This document shows positions 13,172-21,194 of a stretch of DNA of 29,598 bases, piece after piece. A program made the translations under genes and the position numbers. Under the pieces are notes generated by a model that saw only the letters and a program-made list of their open reading frames with translations, searched no databases and was not told the DNA's origin. Source of the stretch: CAIQOK01 sp043781315 (GTDB taxonomy: Bacteria > Verrucomicrobiota > Verrucomicrobiia > Limisphaerales > CAIQOK01); NCBI GenBank assembly GCA_043781315.1, contig JAYWBR010000367.1, forward strand, positions 1 through 29,598, in the 5' to 3' direction. The stretch's first letter is position 1, and each line of letters starts with the position of its first letter.

Positions 13172-14635
13172 ATGGACACGACCACCCAACTCAAAGCGGA
13201 AATCCTCCGCCTCACCCGCGAATACGCGAAGCTCGCCCACCAAGCTCAACGTCCCGGCAACGATGCACAACGCGCGGAAACCACGCCGTTCGTTCCCGGC
13301 GAAACCACCGTTCCCTACGCGGGCCGGGTGTTTGACGAGAACGAAGTGGAAGCCGCCGTCAGTTCCACCCTCGATTTCTGGCTGACGCTCGGCAAGGAAG
13401 GCGATGCGTTCGAGCGCGAGTTCGCGCAATACCTCGGGGTTAAATCCACCACGCTCGTCAACTCGGGTTCTTCCGCCAACCTGCTCGCCATCGCGGCGCT
13501 GACCAGCCCGACGCTGGGAGAACGTCAGCTTCGTCGCGGCGATGAAGTCATCACCGTGGCCGCTGGATTTCCGACCACCGTTGCACCCCTCCTGCAAAAT
13601 GGTTTGGTGCCCGTGTTCATTGACAACGATGAAGCCACGCTCAACGCGAAGGTGGAGCAGTTGGAAGACGCTTTCGTCCCCGGCAAAACCAAGGCCGTGA
13701 TGATGGCGCACACTTTGGGAAATCCCTTCGACCTCGCGACCATCACGGAATTTTGCCGCCGCCATAATCTCTGGCTGATCGAGGACAACTGCGACGCGCT
13801 CGGCAGCCGCTACGACGGCAAGCTCACCGGCACCTTCGGCGATTTGTCCACGCAATCCTTTTATCCCCCGCACCATCTCACGCTCGGCGAAGGCGGTGCG
13901 GTCAGCGTCGTGAACATCGCCGCGCTGCGAAAGCTGGTGGAAAGTTTCCGCGACTGGGGCCGCGACTGCTGGTGCGCCAGCGGCGTGGACAACACCTGTC
14001 ACAAACGCTGGGGCTGGAAGCTCGGCGAACTGCCGGAAGGCTACGACCACAAATACATTTACTCGCACTTCGGCTACAACTTGAAGCCGCTGGACATCCA
14101 GGCCGCCATCGGCCGCGAGCAGTTCAAGAAACTGCCGTCGTTCATCGAAGCCCGCGCCCGCAACTGGGAAACGCTCCGCAGCGGTCTCGCCGGGCTGGAG
14201 GAGTTTTTCGATTTCATGCTGCCCACCCACGCGACGGATTGGTCGCCGGAAGGTTTCTCGTGGGACGCCAGCGGCCATCGCACAGATTGTTCGTGGTTTG
14301 GTTTCATGATGCTCGTCAAACCCGGCGCGCCGTTCTCGCGCAAGGAATTCGCCGCGCATCTGGACGCCGCGAAAATCGGCAGCCGCATGTTGTTCGGCGG
14401 AAACCTGGTTCGCCAGCCGGCGTTCACCGCGCTGCGCCGGCAGAATCCCGACGCCTTCCGCGTCATCGGCGATTTGTCCGGCGCAGATCGCATCATGAAG
14501 TCCGCGATTTTCGTCGGGGTTTATCCGGGCCTCTCCGATGAGATGCTCGATTACATCACCGCCACCATCCGCAATTTTTGTGAAACCCGCAGCACCGCCA
14601 ATCGCCTGGCTGTCGCTGGCGGCATGGTCGCATGA
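13172..14635 (+). CDS. rfbH: CDP-4-keto-6-deoxyglucose 3-dehydrase (E1)
   Basis: A 487-residue aminotransferase-fold enzyme that removes the C3 hydroxyl of CDP-4-keto-6-deoxyglucose using PMP and an iron-sulfur cluster. The usual PLP lysine is replaced by histidine in SFYPPHHLTLGEGGAV (H234/H235), diagnostic for E1. The cluster cysteines are in place: C207 (EDNCDALG), C266, C268 and C276 (DCWC...NTC), close to the C-x57-C-x-C-x7-C pattern of Yersinia E1. It is about 50 residues longer than the Yersinia enzyme, mostly at the N-terminus and C-terminal tail. No E3-type reductase (rfbI) gene lies nearby, so electrons must come from elsewhere. Its stop overlaps the next start (ATGA). Confidence 0.96.
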   Translation: MDTTTQLKAEILRLTREYAKLAHQAQRPGNDAQRAETTPFVPGETTVPYAGRVFDENEVEAAVSSTLDFWLTLGKEGDAFEREFAQYLGVKSTTLVNSGSSANLLAIAALTSPTLGERQLRRGDEVITVAAGFPTTVAPLLQNGLVPVFIDNDEATLNAKVEQLEDAFVPGKTKAVMMAHTLGNPFDLATITEFCRRHNLWLIEDNCDALGSRYDGKLTGTFGDLSTQSFYPPHHLTLGEGGAVSVVNIAALRKLVESFRDWGRDCWCASGVDNTCHKRWGWKLGELPEGYDHKYIYSHFGYNLKPLDIQAAIGREQFKKLPSFIEARARNWETLRSGLAGLEEFFDFMLPTHATDWSPEGFSWDASGHRTDCSWFGFMMLVKPGAPFSRKEFAAHLDAAKIGSRMLFGGNLVRQPAFTALRRQNPDAFRVIGDLSGADRIMKSAIFVGVYPGLSDEMLDYITATIRNFCETRSTANRLAVAGGMVA

Positions 14636-15729
14636 TCACAACCGCCCGCCAACGTTCGCCGCTCGCCGCTGATCTGGATCACATCCTGGATCACACGCAG
14701 GGTTTGTGGGAAGCGTTGCGCGGGCAGGCAGTTTTCATTACGGGCGGCACGGGTTTTTTTGGCCGTTGGCTGCTGGAAAGTTTTGCCGAAACTAATCATC
14801 GTCTGTCGCTCGGCGCGCAAGCCGTGGTGTTGACCCGCAATCCCGAGGGTTTTCGCAGACGAGCTGATCGGCTTGCGAGCGACGAGTTCATTCAACTGGT
14901 GAAAGGCGACGTGCAAACTCTCGATGTGGAGATGGTGCAATCACAGCTTGGCTCGGCCGCCCCGGAACACTTCGCGCATTTCATCCACGCCGCTTCGGAA
15001 ACCACCGAGACCGCCAACCGCCACGATCCAACCCAGGTGCTGGAAACTTCCCTGATCGGCACCCGCCGCGCCTTGGATTTTGCCGCGCGGATGGGTGCGG
15101 AAAACTTTTTGCTCACCAGTTCGGGTGCCGTCTATGGCGCGCAACCGCATGATTTGAGTCATGTGCCGGAAAATTATTCCGGCGCACCGGACATCGCTGC
15201 CCCGCTCTCCGCTTACGGCGAAGGCAAGCGGGTGGCCGAACTGCTCTGCAACGCGCGCAGCCAGCGCGGCGCGATGAACTGCAAGATCGCCCGCTGTTTC
15301 GCGTTCGTCGGCCCGCACCTCGCGTTGGACGCGCATTATGCGATTGGGAATTTCATCCGCGACGCGCTGGCTGGAAAACAAATTCAGGTGAACGGCGACG
15401 GCACGCCGGTTCGCTCCTATCTCTACGCCGCCGATCTCGCCATCTGGCTGTGGACGATTCTTCTCAGCCCTGCCGCGTCCGGCACTTACAACGTCGGTTC
15501 GGACGAGACTCACTCCATCCGCGAAATCGCCAAATACGTTTCCCAGAACAGTTCCACGCAACCGCCGGTCAAGGTGGTGCAAACGCCCCAGCCCAATTCG
15601 CCGGCGACGCGTTACGTGCCGGACATCAGCCGCGCGCGCCGCGAACTGGGGTTGCAAAGCTGGATGCCGCTCGCCGCCGCCATCCGCAAGACTCTCGAAT
15701 TCCACCAACAACCCACAACCTCTATATGA
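14632..15729 (+). CDS. NAD-dependent epimerase/reductase of nucleotide sugars
   Basis: 365 residues, extended SDR fold. GGTGFFG at 38-44 binds NAD(P), TSSGAVYG precedes the active-site Y195-GEG-K199, and the substrate side shows VNGDGTPVRSYLYAADLA. A 30-residue N-terminal extension precedes the Rossmann fold. It directly follows rfbFGH with a four-base overlap, so the likely job is ketoreduction or epimerisation of a CDP-3,6-dideoxy-4-ketosugar, like RfbJ/RfbS, or of a branched product, like YerF. Sequence alone does not separate these. It overlaps the next gene (ATGA), so expression is coupled. Confidence 0.85.
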   Translation: MITTARQRSPLAADLDHILDHTQGLWEALRGQAVFITGGTGFFGRWLLESFAETNHRLSLGAQAVVLTRNPEGFRRRADRLASDEFIQLVKGDVQTLDVEMVQSQLGSAAPEHFAHFIHAASETTETANRHDPTQVLETSLIGTRRALDFAARMGAENFLLTSSGAVYGAQPHDLSHVPENYSGAPDIAAPLSAYGEGKRVAELLCNARSQRGAMNCKIARCFAFVGPHLALDAHYAIGNFIRDALAGKQIQVNGDGTPVRSYLYAADLAIWLWTILLSPAASGTYNVGSDETHSIREIAKYVSQNSSTQPPVKVVQTPQPNSPATRYVPDISRARRELGLQSWMPLAAAIRKTLEFHQQPTTSI

Positions 15730-17234
15730 CAAACGATTGGGGCAAACCCCGCTTCATTTTGGAAATGGCCAACAACCACATGGGCGACGTCGAGCACGGC
15801 CGCCGCATCATCCGTGAGTTCGCCGAGGTGGCTAAAGATTTCAATTACGAGTTCGCCTTCAAGCTGCAATACCGCGAGCTGGACACGTTCATCCACCCCG
15901 ACTTCAAGACGCGGATGGATGTGAAGTTCGTGAAACGCTTTTTGGAAACGCGGCTGCGCGAGGAAGATTTTCTCGCGCTCAAGGACGAAATGATCCGCTG
16001 CGGTTTCAAGACGATGTGTACGCCGTTCGACGAGCCGTCCGTGGATCTCATCGCCAAACACGGCTACGACTATCTCAAGATCGGCAGTTGCTCGTTTACT
16101 GACTGGCCGCTGCTCGAACGCATCTCGGCGACCGATCTGCCCATCGTCGCCTCGGTTGGCGGCGCGTCGTGGGAGGAGATTGACCGCGTCGTCAGCTTCT
16201 TCGATCACCGCCAGAAGGCCCTGACGCTGATGCACTGCGTCGCGCAGTATCCGACCGAGACGAAGGATTTGCAGTTGAATCAAATCGAGCTGCTGCGCCA
16301 GCGCTATCCGCTGCTGCGCGTGGGTTTTTCCACGCACGAAAATCCCGACGACAACGAAGTCATCCTCGCCGCCATCGGCAAGGGCGCGACGGTGTTTGAA
16401 CGCCACGTCGCCGTCGCCACGGAAACATATCCGTCCAACGCCTACAGCTCTTCACCCGCGCAGTTTCGGAAATGGCTGGAGTCGGCGCGCAAAGGTTTTG
16501 AACTGTGCGGCGTGGCCAACCAGCGCATGGCGGGAACCCCGGCGGAGATTGCCCAGCTCGTGGCCTTGCGGCGCGGGGTTTTTGCCAAGCGCGCCATCCA
16601 ACCCGGCGAGCAGATCACGGCGGAAGATTATTTCCTCGCCATGCCATCGTGCGAAGGTCAGTTGCTTGCGAACCATCTTTCCAAGTACCGCCACTTCACG
16701 GCGACCCAGGCCATCGCTCCCAACGCCCCGATCATGGCACCCGCGCTCAACCAGGTGGATCACCAGTCCGACGTGCGCGGCATTCTTTCAGAAGTGAAAA
16801 AGCTGTTGAAGAAAAGCCGTGCCACGTTGCCTTCTTCCCGCAGCGATCTGGAAATCTCCCACCACTACGGCATCGAACGATTCCAGGAGAACGGCGCGGT
16901 GCTGTTGAACTTCATCAACCGCGAGTATTGCAAAAAGCTGCTCGTCATGCTCCCCGGCCAGCGCCATCCCGAACACGCGCACAAGCAGAAGGAGGAAACG
17001 TTTTACATCGTGTACGGCGACATCACCATCGCGCTCGACGGCGTGGAAAAGGAATACAAGAAGGGCGACATCGTGCTGGTCAATCGCGGCGTGAAGCACA
17101 GTTTCTCGACCAAGCACGGCGTCATCTTCGAGGAAATTTCCTCCACGCATTACAAGAACGATTCGTATTACAGCGATCCGGTGGTCATGCAAAATACCAG
17201 CCGCAAAACTCTCCTCACTTACTGGATGGATTGA
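15726..17234 (+). CDS. NeuB-type sialic/nonulosonic acid synthase fused to SAF and cupin domains
   Basis: 502 residues. About 1-245 is the NeuB barrel (PRFILEMANNHMGD, FKLQY, KTMCTPFDE, LKIGS, LMHCVAQYPT, GFSTHE, FERHV), which condenses phosphoenolpyruvate with an amino- or deoxy-hexose (or its phosphate). About 283-345 is a SAF/antifreeze-like domain (RRGVFAKRAIQPGEQIT). About 375-500 is a cupin with metal-binding residues H417, H419, E423/E424 and a later H458, resembling D-lyxose-isomerase-type cupins. I chose the ATG at 15726 overlapping the previous stop; the longer open frame upstream is the shadow of that gene. No CMP-transferase (NeuA) or NeuC is in the window, so the product and its activation are unknown. 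The cupin may isomerise a precursor sugar. Confidence 0.9.
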   Translation: MTNDWGKPRFILEMANNHMGDVEHGRRIIREFAEVAKDFNYEFAFKLQYRELDTFIHPDFKTRMDVKFVKRFLETRLREEDFLALKDEMIRCGFKTMCTPFDEPSVDLIAKHGYDYLKIGSCSFTDWPLLERISATDLPIVASVGGASWEEIDRVVSFFDHRQKALTLMHCVAQYPTETKDLQLNQIELLRQRYPLLRVGFSTHENPDDNEVILAAIGKGATVFERHVAVATETYPSNAYSSSPAQFRKWLESARKGFELCGVANQRMAGTPAEIAQLVALRRGVFAKRAIQPGEQITAEDYFLAMPSCEGQLLANHLSKYRHFTATQAIAPNAPIMAPALNQVDHQSDVRGILSEVKKLLKKSRATLPSSRSDLEISHHYGIERFQENGAVLLNFINREYCKKLLVMLPGQRHPEHAHKQKEETFYIVYGDITIALDGVEKEYKKGDIVLVNRGVKHSFSTKHGVIFEEISSTHYKNDSYYSDPVVMQNTSRKTLLTYWMD

Positions 17235-17237
17235 CCA

Positions 17238-17861
17238 ATGAGCGATGCTCGAAATAAAAAAACCATCGTCTGGGACTTGGACGATGTGCTGAACAATTTC
17301 ACCGAGTCGTGGTTGAAACTGGGCTGGCAATCCGAGCATCCCGAATGTCACACCGCCTACGGCCAGCTCCGCTCCAATCCGCCGCTCGTCGAACTCGAAA
17401 CCACGTCGGCCGAATACCTCGCGTCGCTGGATCGCTTCCGGCTCTCCTCCGTCGCGCAAAATCTCCAGCCCCATCCTGAACTGCTCGACTGGTTCAACCG
17501 CCACGGCAGCCAGTTCCGGCACCACGTTCTCACCGCGCGTCCGGTGCAAGCCGTCGCGCCCGGAGCCGCGTGGGTGTTTCAACATTTCGGCAAGTGGGTG
17601 CGCGACTTTCATTTCGTTCCGAGCGCGCGGCCCGGCGAATTCCTGCCCGCGTACGAAACCAGCAAGGCGGAAGTGCTGGCACGTTTGGGAACAGTGGATT
17701 TTTTTGTGGACGATTCCCCGCAGAATGTGTCCGAGGCCGCCCGGCTCGGCATCGAGAGTTTTATTTTCCCCCAACCGTGGAATCACGCCGATGCCGCCGT
17801 GACCGAAATTCTGGCGGAGATTTCTGCCGCCGCCAACCGCAAACCCCAGCTTCAATCCTGA
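17238..17861 (+). CDS. HAD-superfamily phosphatase-like protein
   Basis: 207 residues. HAD motif I is VWDLDDVLN (nucleophile D13, acid/base D15), a motif II-like Thr lies in VLTARPV (about 98-104), and motif IV-like VDDSPQN is near 157. The layout resembles 5'(3')-deoxyribonucleotidase-type HAD proteins. Located between a NeuB-type synthase and a TPP enzyme in a coupled operon, it probably dephosphorylates a sugar-phosphate intermediate, for example the product of the synthase if that enzyme uses a 6-phosphate. This is inferred from context. It starts three bases after the previous stop. Confidence 0.8.
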   Translation: MSDARNKKTIVWDLDDVLNNFTESWLKLGWQSEHPECHTAYGQLRSNPPLVELETTSAEYLASLDRFRLSSVAQNLQPHPELLDWFNRHGSQFRHHVLTARPVQAVAPGAAWVFQHFGKWVRDFHFVPSARPGEFLPAYETSKAEVLARLGTVDFFVDDSPQNVSEAARLGIESFIFPQPWNHADAAVTEILAEISAAANRKPQLQS

Positions 17862-17862
17862 C

Positions 17863-19665
17863 ATGAAATTATCCGACTACGTTTTCAAAATGGTGGCCGC
17901 GACCGGTGTGAAGCATGTGTTCATGCTGCCCGGCGGTGGTTGCATGCACCTGTGCGATTCGCTCGGCAACAACCGCAATCTCACCTACGTCTGCAACCTG
18001 CACGAGCAGGCCAGCGCCATCGCCGCCGATGCCTACGGTCAATACACCAACAACCTCGGCGTCGCGCTGGTCACCACCGGTCCCGGTGGAACCAACACGC
18101 TCACCGGTGTCGCCGCCGCGTGGCTCGACTCCACGCCGTGCCTTTTTATTTCCGGCCAGGTGAAACGCCCCGACATGAAAGGCGAGCGCGGCATCCGGCA
18201 ACTGGGTTTTCAGGAGATTGACATCGTCGGCATGGTCAAGCCCGTGACCAAGTACGCCGTCACCGTGACCGATCCGAAAACCATCCGCTACCATCTCGAA
18301 AAAGCTCTGTGGCTTGCGCGCAACGGCCGGCCCGGGCCGGTGTGGATTGATATTCCGCTCGACGTGCAGGCGATGGAAATTTCCCCCGATGAATTGGAAA
18401 GTTTCAACCCGTCGGAAATCCCCAACCCCGCGACGGACGACGTCAAAGCCGCCGCCCGCAAGGTGGTGGAACTTTTGAAAAGCGCGGAACGTCCGGTCAT
18501 CCTGGTCGGCAACGGCATCCGTCTGGATCACGCGATTGAATCCTTCCACGCGCTTCTCGACGTGCTGGAAATCCCCGTCCTCACGACATGGAAGGCGCTG
18601 GATTTTATCGCCGACGATCATCCCCTCTACATCGGTCGTCCCGGTTCCGTCGGTCAACGCGGCGCAAATTTCTCCCAGCAAAACGCCGACCTGCTGCTCG
18701 TCATCGGCGCACGGTTGGACTTTGGCCAGACCGGTTATGTCCACCGGAACTTTGCGCGCGGCGCGAAGAAAATCATTGTGGACATTGATCCCGCCGAACT
18801 CGGCAAGCTCGACATGAACGTGGATTTGCCGGTCGCCGCCCGCGCCGGAACGTTTCTCGAAGCGCTGCACGCTGAACTTTCCAAAACCAAACCCCCCTTC
18901 GACTTCTCAAGCTGGCTGGCCCGTTGTCACGAGTGGACGAAAACTTATCCGGTCGTGCTGCCGGAATATCGTGCGATCAAGGACGGTGTCAGCAACTACG
19001 TGTTGCTCGATGTGCTTTCCGACTGCATGAGCGCGGACGATCTGCTCGTGCCCGGCAGTTCCGGCGCATGTAGCGAGACGACGATGCAGGCGTTCCGCGT
19101 GAAATCCGGCCAGCGCGTGTTCAATTCGGAAGGCCTCGGCCCGATGGGTTTCGGTATCGCGGCCGCCATCGGCGGTTGTCTCGCGAGCGGGAATCGGCGG
19201 ACGATCTGCCTCGATGGCGACGGCGGTTTCGTGATGAACATCCAGGAACTGGAAGTCGTGCGCCGCCTGAATCTGCCAATCAAATTTTTCGTCCTCGACA
19301 ACAACGGCTACGGTTCGATCCGCCAGAGCCAGAAGGCATATTTCAACAACCACTACATGGCAAGCGAGCCTTCCAGCGGCTTGACGCTGCCGGATTTCAA
19401 CCAAGTCGCCACCGCGTTCGGCATTGAAACCTGCGTCATCGAAAACCACGACAATCTGGAAAAATCCGTGCGCGACGTTCTCAGCCACGACCGTCCCGTG
19501 GTCTGCGTTGTGAAAATCACGCCTGAACAAACCACCGCGCCGCGCGTGGCTTCGGGCCAGCGCGCCGATGGTTCGATGTACTCGAAGCCGCTGGAAGATT
19601 TGTGGCCGTTCATGGAGCGCCAGGAATTCCAGGCCAACATGATCGTCGCGCCCGTGGCGGAGTGA
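17863..19665 (+). CDS. Thiamine-diphosphate enzyme of the acetolactate-synthase family (YerE-like candidate)
   Basis: 600 residues with three ThDP-enzyme domains. The cofactor-activating Glu is E48 in CNLHEQASAIAADAYG; TTGPGGTN follows; the ThDP/Mg motif runs from GDGGF (about 450) to DNNGYGS (about 480). Although related to IlvB, it stands alone, with no small subunit and no other valine/isoleucine genes, inside a CDP-sugar operon starting one base after the HAD gene. In Yersinia, YerE of the same superfamily transfers a two-carbon unit from pyruvate to C4 of CDP-4-keto-3,6-dideoxyglucose, exactly what RfbF-G-H would make. A YerE-like role is therefore the best guess; other decarboxylating ligases are possible. 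It is the last gene of this operon. Confidence 0.85.
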   Translation: MKLSDYVFKMVAATGVKHVFMLPGGGCMHLCDSLGNNRNLTYVCNLHEQASAIAADAYGQYTNNLGVALVTTGPGGTNTLTGVAAAWLDSTPCLFISGQVKRPDMKGERGIRQLGFQEIDIVGMVKPVTKYAVTVTDPKTIRYHLEKALWLARNGRPGPVWIDIPLDVQAMEISPDELESFNPSEIPNPATDDVKAAARKVVELLKSAERPVILVGNGIRLDHAIESFHALLDVLEIPVLTTWKALDFIADDHPLYIGRPGSVGQRGANFSQQNADLLLVIGARLDFGQTGYVHRNFARGAKKIIVDIDPAELGKLDMNVDLPVAARAGTFLEALHAELSKTKPPFDFSSWLARCHEWTKTYPVVLPEYRAIKDGVSNYVLLDVLSDCMSADDLLVPGSSGACSETTMQAFRVKSGQRVFNSEGLGPMGFGIAAAIGGCLASGNRRTICLDGDGGFVMNIQELEVVRRLNLPIKFFVLDNNGYGSIRQSQKAYFNNHYMASEPSSGLTLPDFNQVATAFGIETCVIENHDNLEKSVRDVLSHDRPVVCVVKITPEQTTAPRVASGQRADGSMYSKPLEDLWPFMERQEFQANMIVAPVAE

Positions 19666-19673
19666 GTCGGTGA

Positions 19674-19779
19674 TGGCGCGCGGGCTTTAGCCCGCTTCAC
19701 CGCGCATTATGGGAAGGTGCGGGAAATGCCGGGCCTGCTCGAAGTTCGTGAGTTGAAGCGGCGTGAACGCCGCGCACCA
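19674..19779. repeat. Paired-hairpin intergenic repeat element R3
   Basis: Two small hairpins lie in opposite orientation: GCGGGCTTTAGCCCGC (followed by TTCAC) near 19680-19695 and GCGGCGTGAACGCCGC (preceded by TTGAA) near 19758-19773. With their flanks they form one larger inverted repeat of the type GCGCGG...CCGCTTCA. It sits eight bases after the TPP-enzyme stop. There is no T-run, so it is not a classic terminator. Confidence 0.7.
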
Positions 19780-19977
19780 ACCGGCCAATCCCCAATCGGA
19801 AAGTTCTGCCGGGCGTTGCCCAACGCGCAGTCATTTCTGCCGGGCAACTGACGGAGCTTGGTTATTTCCCACAACAAACCGGCGGTTTTTCAAACAACCC
19901 CGGCAAATTTCCCTCCCAGTGATCTGCGGGCACAGCCATTGCTTTCTGGAGTCGGCCTGTTGTCGAAATCAACCGTT
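19780..19977. other. Intergenic leader before the methyltransferase/glycosyltransferase operon
   Basis: Besides repeat R3 the gap holds a short direct repeat, TTCTGCCGGGC (near 19804 and 19838). No promoter match or Shine-Dalgarno is convincing. An open frame runs back to a TTG at 19858, but the translation there is not family-like. Confidence 0.4.
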
Positions 19978-21183
19978 ATGAATTCGTTACCATCGGATGC
20001 GGCACTCAAAAAAGAACTGGAAGACTTGCTCGCGGAAAGCCGGGACGCCGCGATCCAGCGCGAATCCTCAGCCTTTGATCGCGCCGCCGGGCCGTTCGCC
20101 AAATCACTCGTGCTGTTCGGAGCGGGCGGTCTGGGCCGGAAGACTTTGAAAGGTTTGCGCCAGGCCGGGATCGAACCGCTGGCGTTTGCCGACAACAATT
20201 CCAAACAGTGGCATCAACAGATTGACGGTTTGGAAGTCCTGCCTCCCGACGAAGCCGCGCAACGCTACGGCAAGTCCGCCACGTTCGTCGTCACCATCTG
20301 GCGCGCGGGCGGCACGCATCGCTTTGACAAAACCCAGGCGCAGTTGCAACAACTCGGCTCCGAGCGCGTGGTGCCGGCGATGGTTTTGTTTTGGAAGTTT
20401 GCGGAAACCTTTCTCGATTACTACTGCGTCGGCCTGCCGCATAAAATTCTCGAAGAGTGCGACGCCATCCGGCAGGCATTTTTCTGGTTCGCCGATGAAA
20501 CGTCCCGGCGCGAATACGTGTCGCAGATCCGCTGGCGGTTGCGGGCGGACTTCGCGGGCCTGGGTTCACCCGACCGGCACGAACACTATTTTCCCGACGA
20601 CATCTTCTCGCTGAATCGCCACGAAGTCTTCGCCGACTGCGGCGCGTTCGACGGCGACAGCATTGAAGCGTTTGTGCGACGCCAGGGCGGATCATTCAAT
20701 CAGATCGTCGCGCTGGAACCGGATCCGGTTAATTTTGAAAAGATGACGAATCGCGTGGCGCGTTACTCGGAAGAGGTGCGCCGGAAAATTCGCCTCGAGC
20801 AACTGGGCGCGGCGGACTTCCACGGCACGCTGCGTTTCGATGCGGACGGCAGCCTTTCTTCGGCGGCCAATCCGAACGGCGCGCTGCAAATCAATTGCGT
20901 CAAATTGGATGAATTGCTCCAGGGAATTGCCCCGACCTATCTCAAGATGGACATCGAAGGCGCCGAGCCGGACGCGCTGCGCGGCGCGGTTCAGACCATC
21001 ACCCAGGCCGCGCCAGTGTTGGCGATCAGCGCCTACCACAAACCCAATCATCTCTGGCGCATTCCCGAACTCATCAAATCCCTGCGCGCCGACTACCAAC
21101 TCTATCTGCGGCCGCACAACGAAGAATGTTGGGACACCGTTTGCTACGCGGTTCCCGCCGGTCGCGTCAACGCCTCCAATTAA
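19978..21183 (+). CDS. FkbM-family methyltransferase with N-terminal sugar/nucleotide-binding-like domain
   Basis: 401 residues from the ATG at 19978. The N-terminal part has LVLFGAGGLGRKTLKGL (about 44-60) and FADNNSKQWHQQIDGLEVLPPDE, a Rossmann-like module often seen beside sugar methyltransferases. The C-terminal half is an FkbM methyltransferase: FADCGAFDGDS (about 218-228, SAM motif I), ALEPDPVNFEKM and the diagnostic YLKMDIEGAEPDALRGA (about 320-336). It likely O-methylates a sugar or glycan in the same pathway as the next two genes; the substrate is unknown. The stop is 11 bases before the next start. Confidence 0.85.
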   Translation: MNSLPSDAALKKELEDLLAESRDAAIQRESSAFDRAAGPFAKSLVLFGAGGLGRKTLKGLRQAGIEPLAFADNNSKQWHQQIDGLEVLPPDEAAQRYGKSATFVVTIWRAGGTHRFDKTQAQLQQLGSERVVPAMVLFWKFAETFLDYYCVGLPHKILEECDAIRQAFFWFADETSRREYVSQIRWRLRADFAGLGSPDRHEHYFPDDIFSLNRHEVFADCGAFDGDSIEAFVRRQGGSFNQIVALEPDPVNFEKMTNRVARYSEEVRRKIRLEQLGAADFHGTLRFDADGSLSSAANPNGALQINCVKLDELLQGIAPTYLKMDIEGAEPDALRGAVQTITQAAPVLAISAYHKPNHLWRIPELIKSLRADYQLYLRPHNEECWDTVCYAVPAGRVNASN

Positions 21184-21194
21184 AATCCCACGCC

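Noticed and set aside
13136..14359. A 407-residue minus-strand open frame opposite rfbH
   Set aside because: rfbH is certain from its His-for-Lys active site and its cysteines; the antisense frame has no recognisable features.
15450..15725. Upstream extension of the NeuB-type gene by 92 residues
   Set aside because: It overlaps the previous gene in another frame and reads as Arg-rich shadow. The ATG at 15726 begins the conserved NeuB N-terminus and overlaps the previous stop.
17863..19665. Annotation as biosynthetic acetolactate synthase (ilvB)
   Set aside because: No regulatory subunit or branched-chain amino acid genes are nearby; the operon is entirely for nucleotide sugars. The family is right but the pathway name would mislead.
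19674..19779. R3 hairpins as the terminator of the sugar operon
   Set aside because: Neither hairpin is followed by a T-run, and the pair forms a symmetric repeat element instead.
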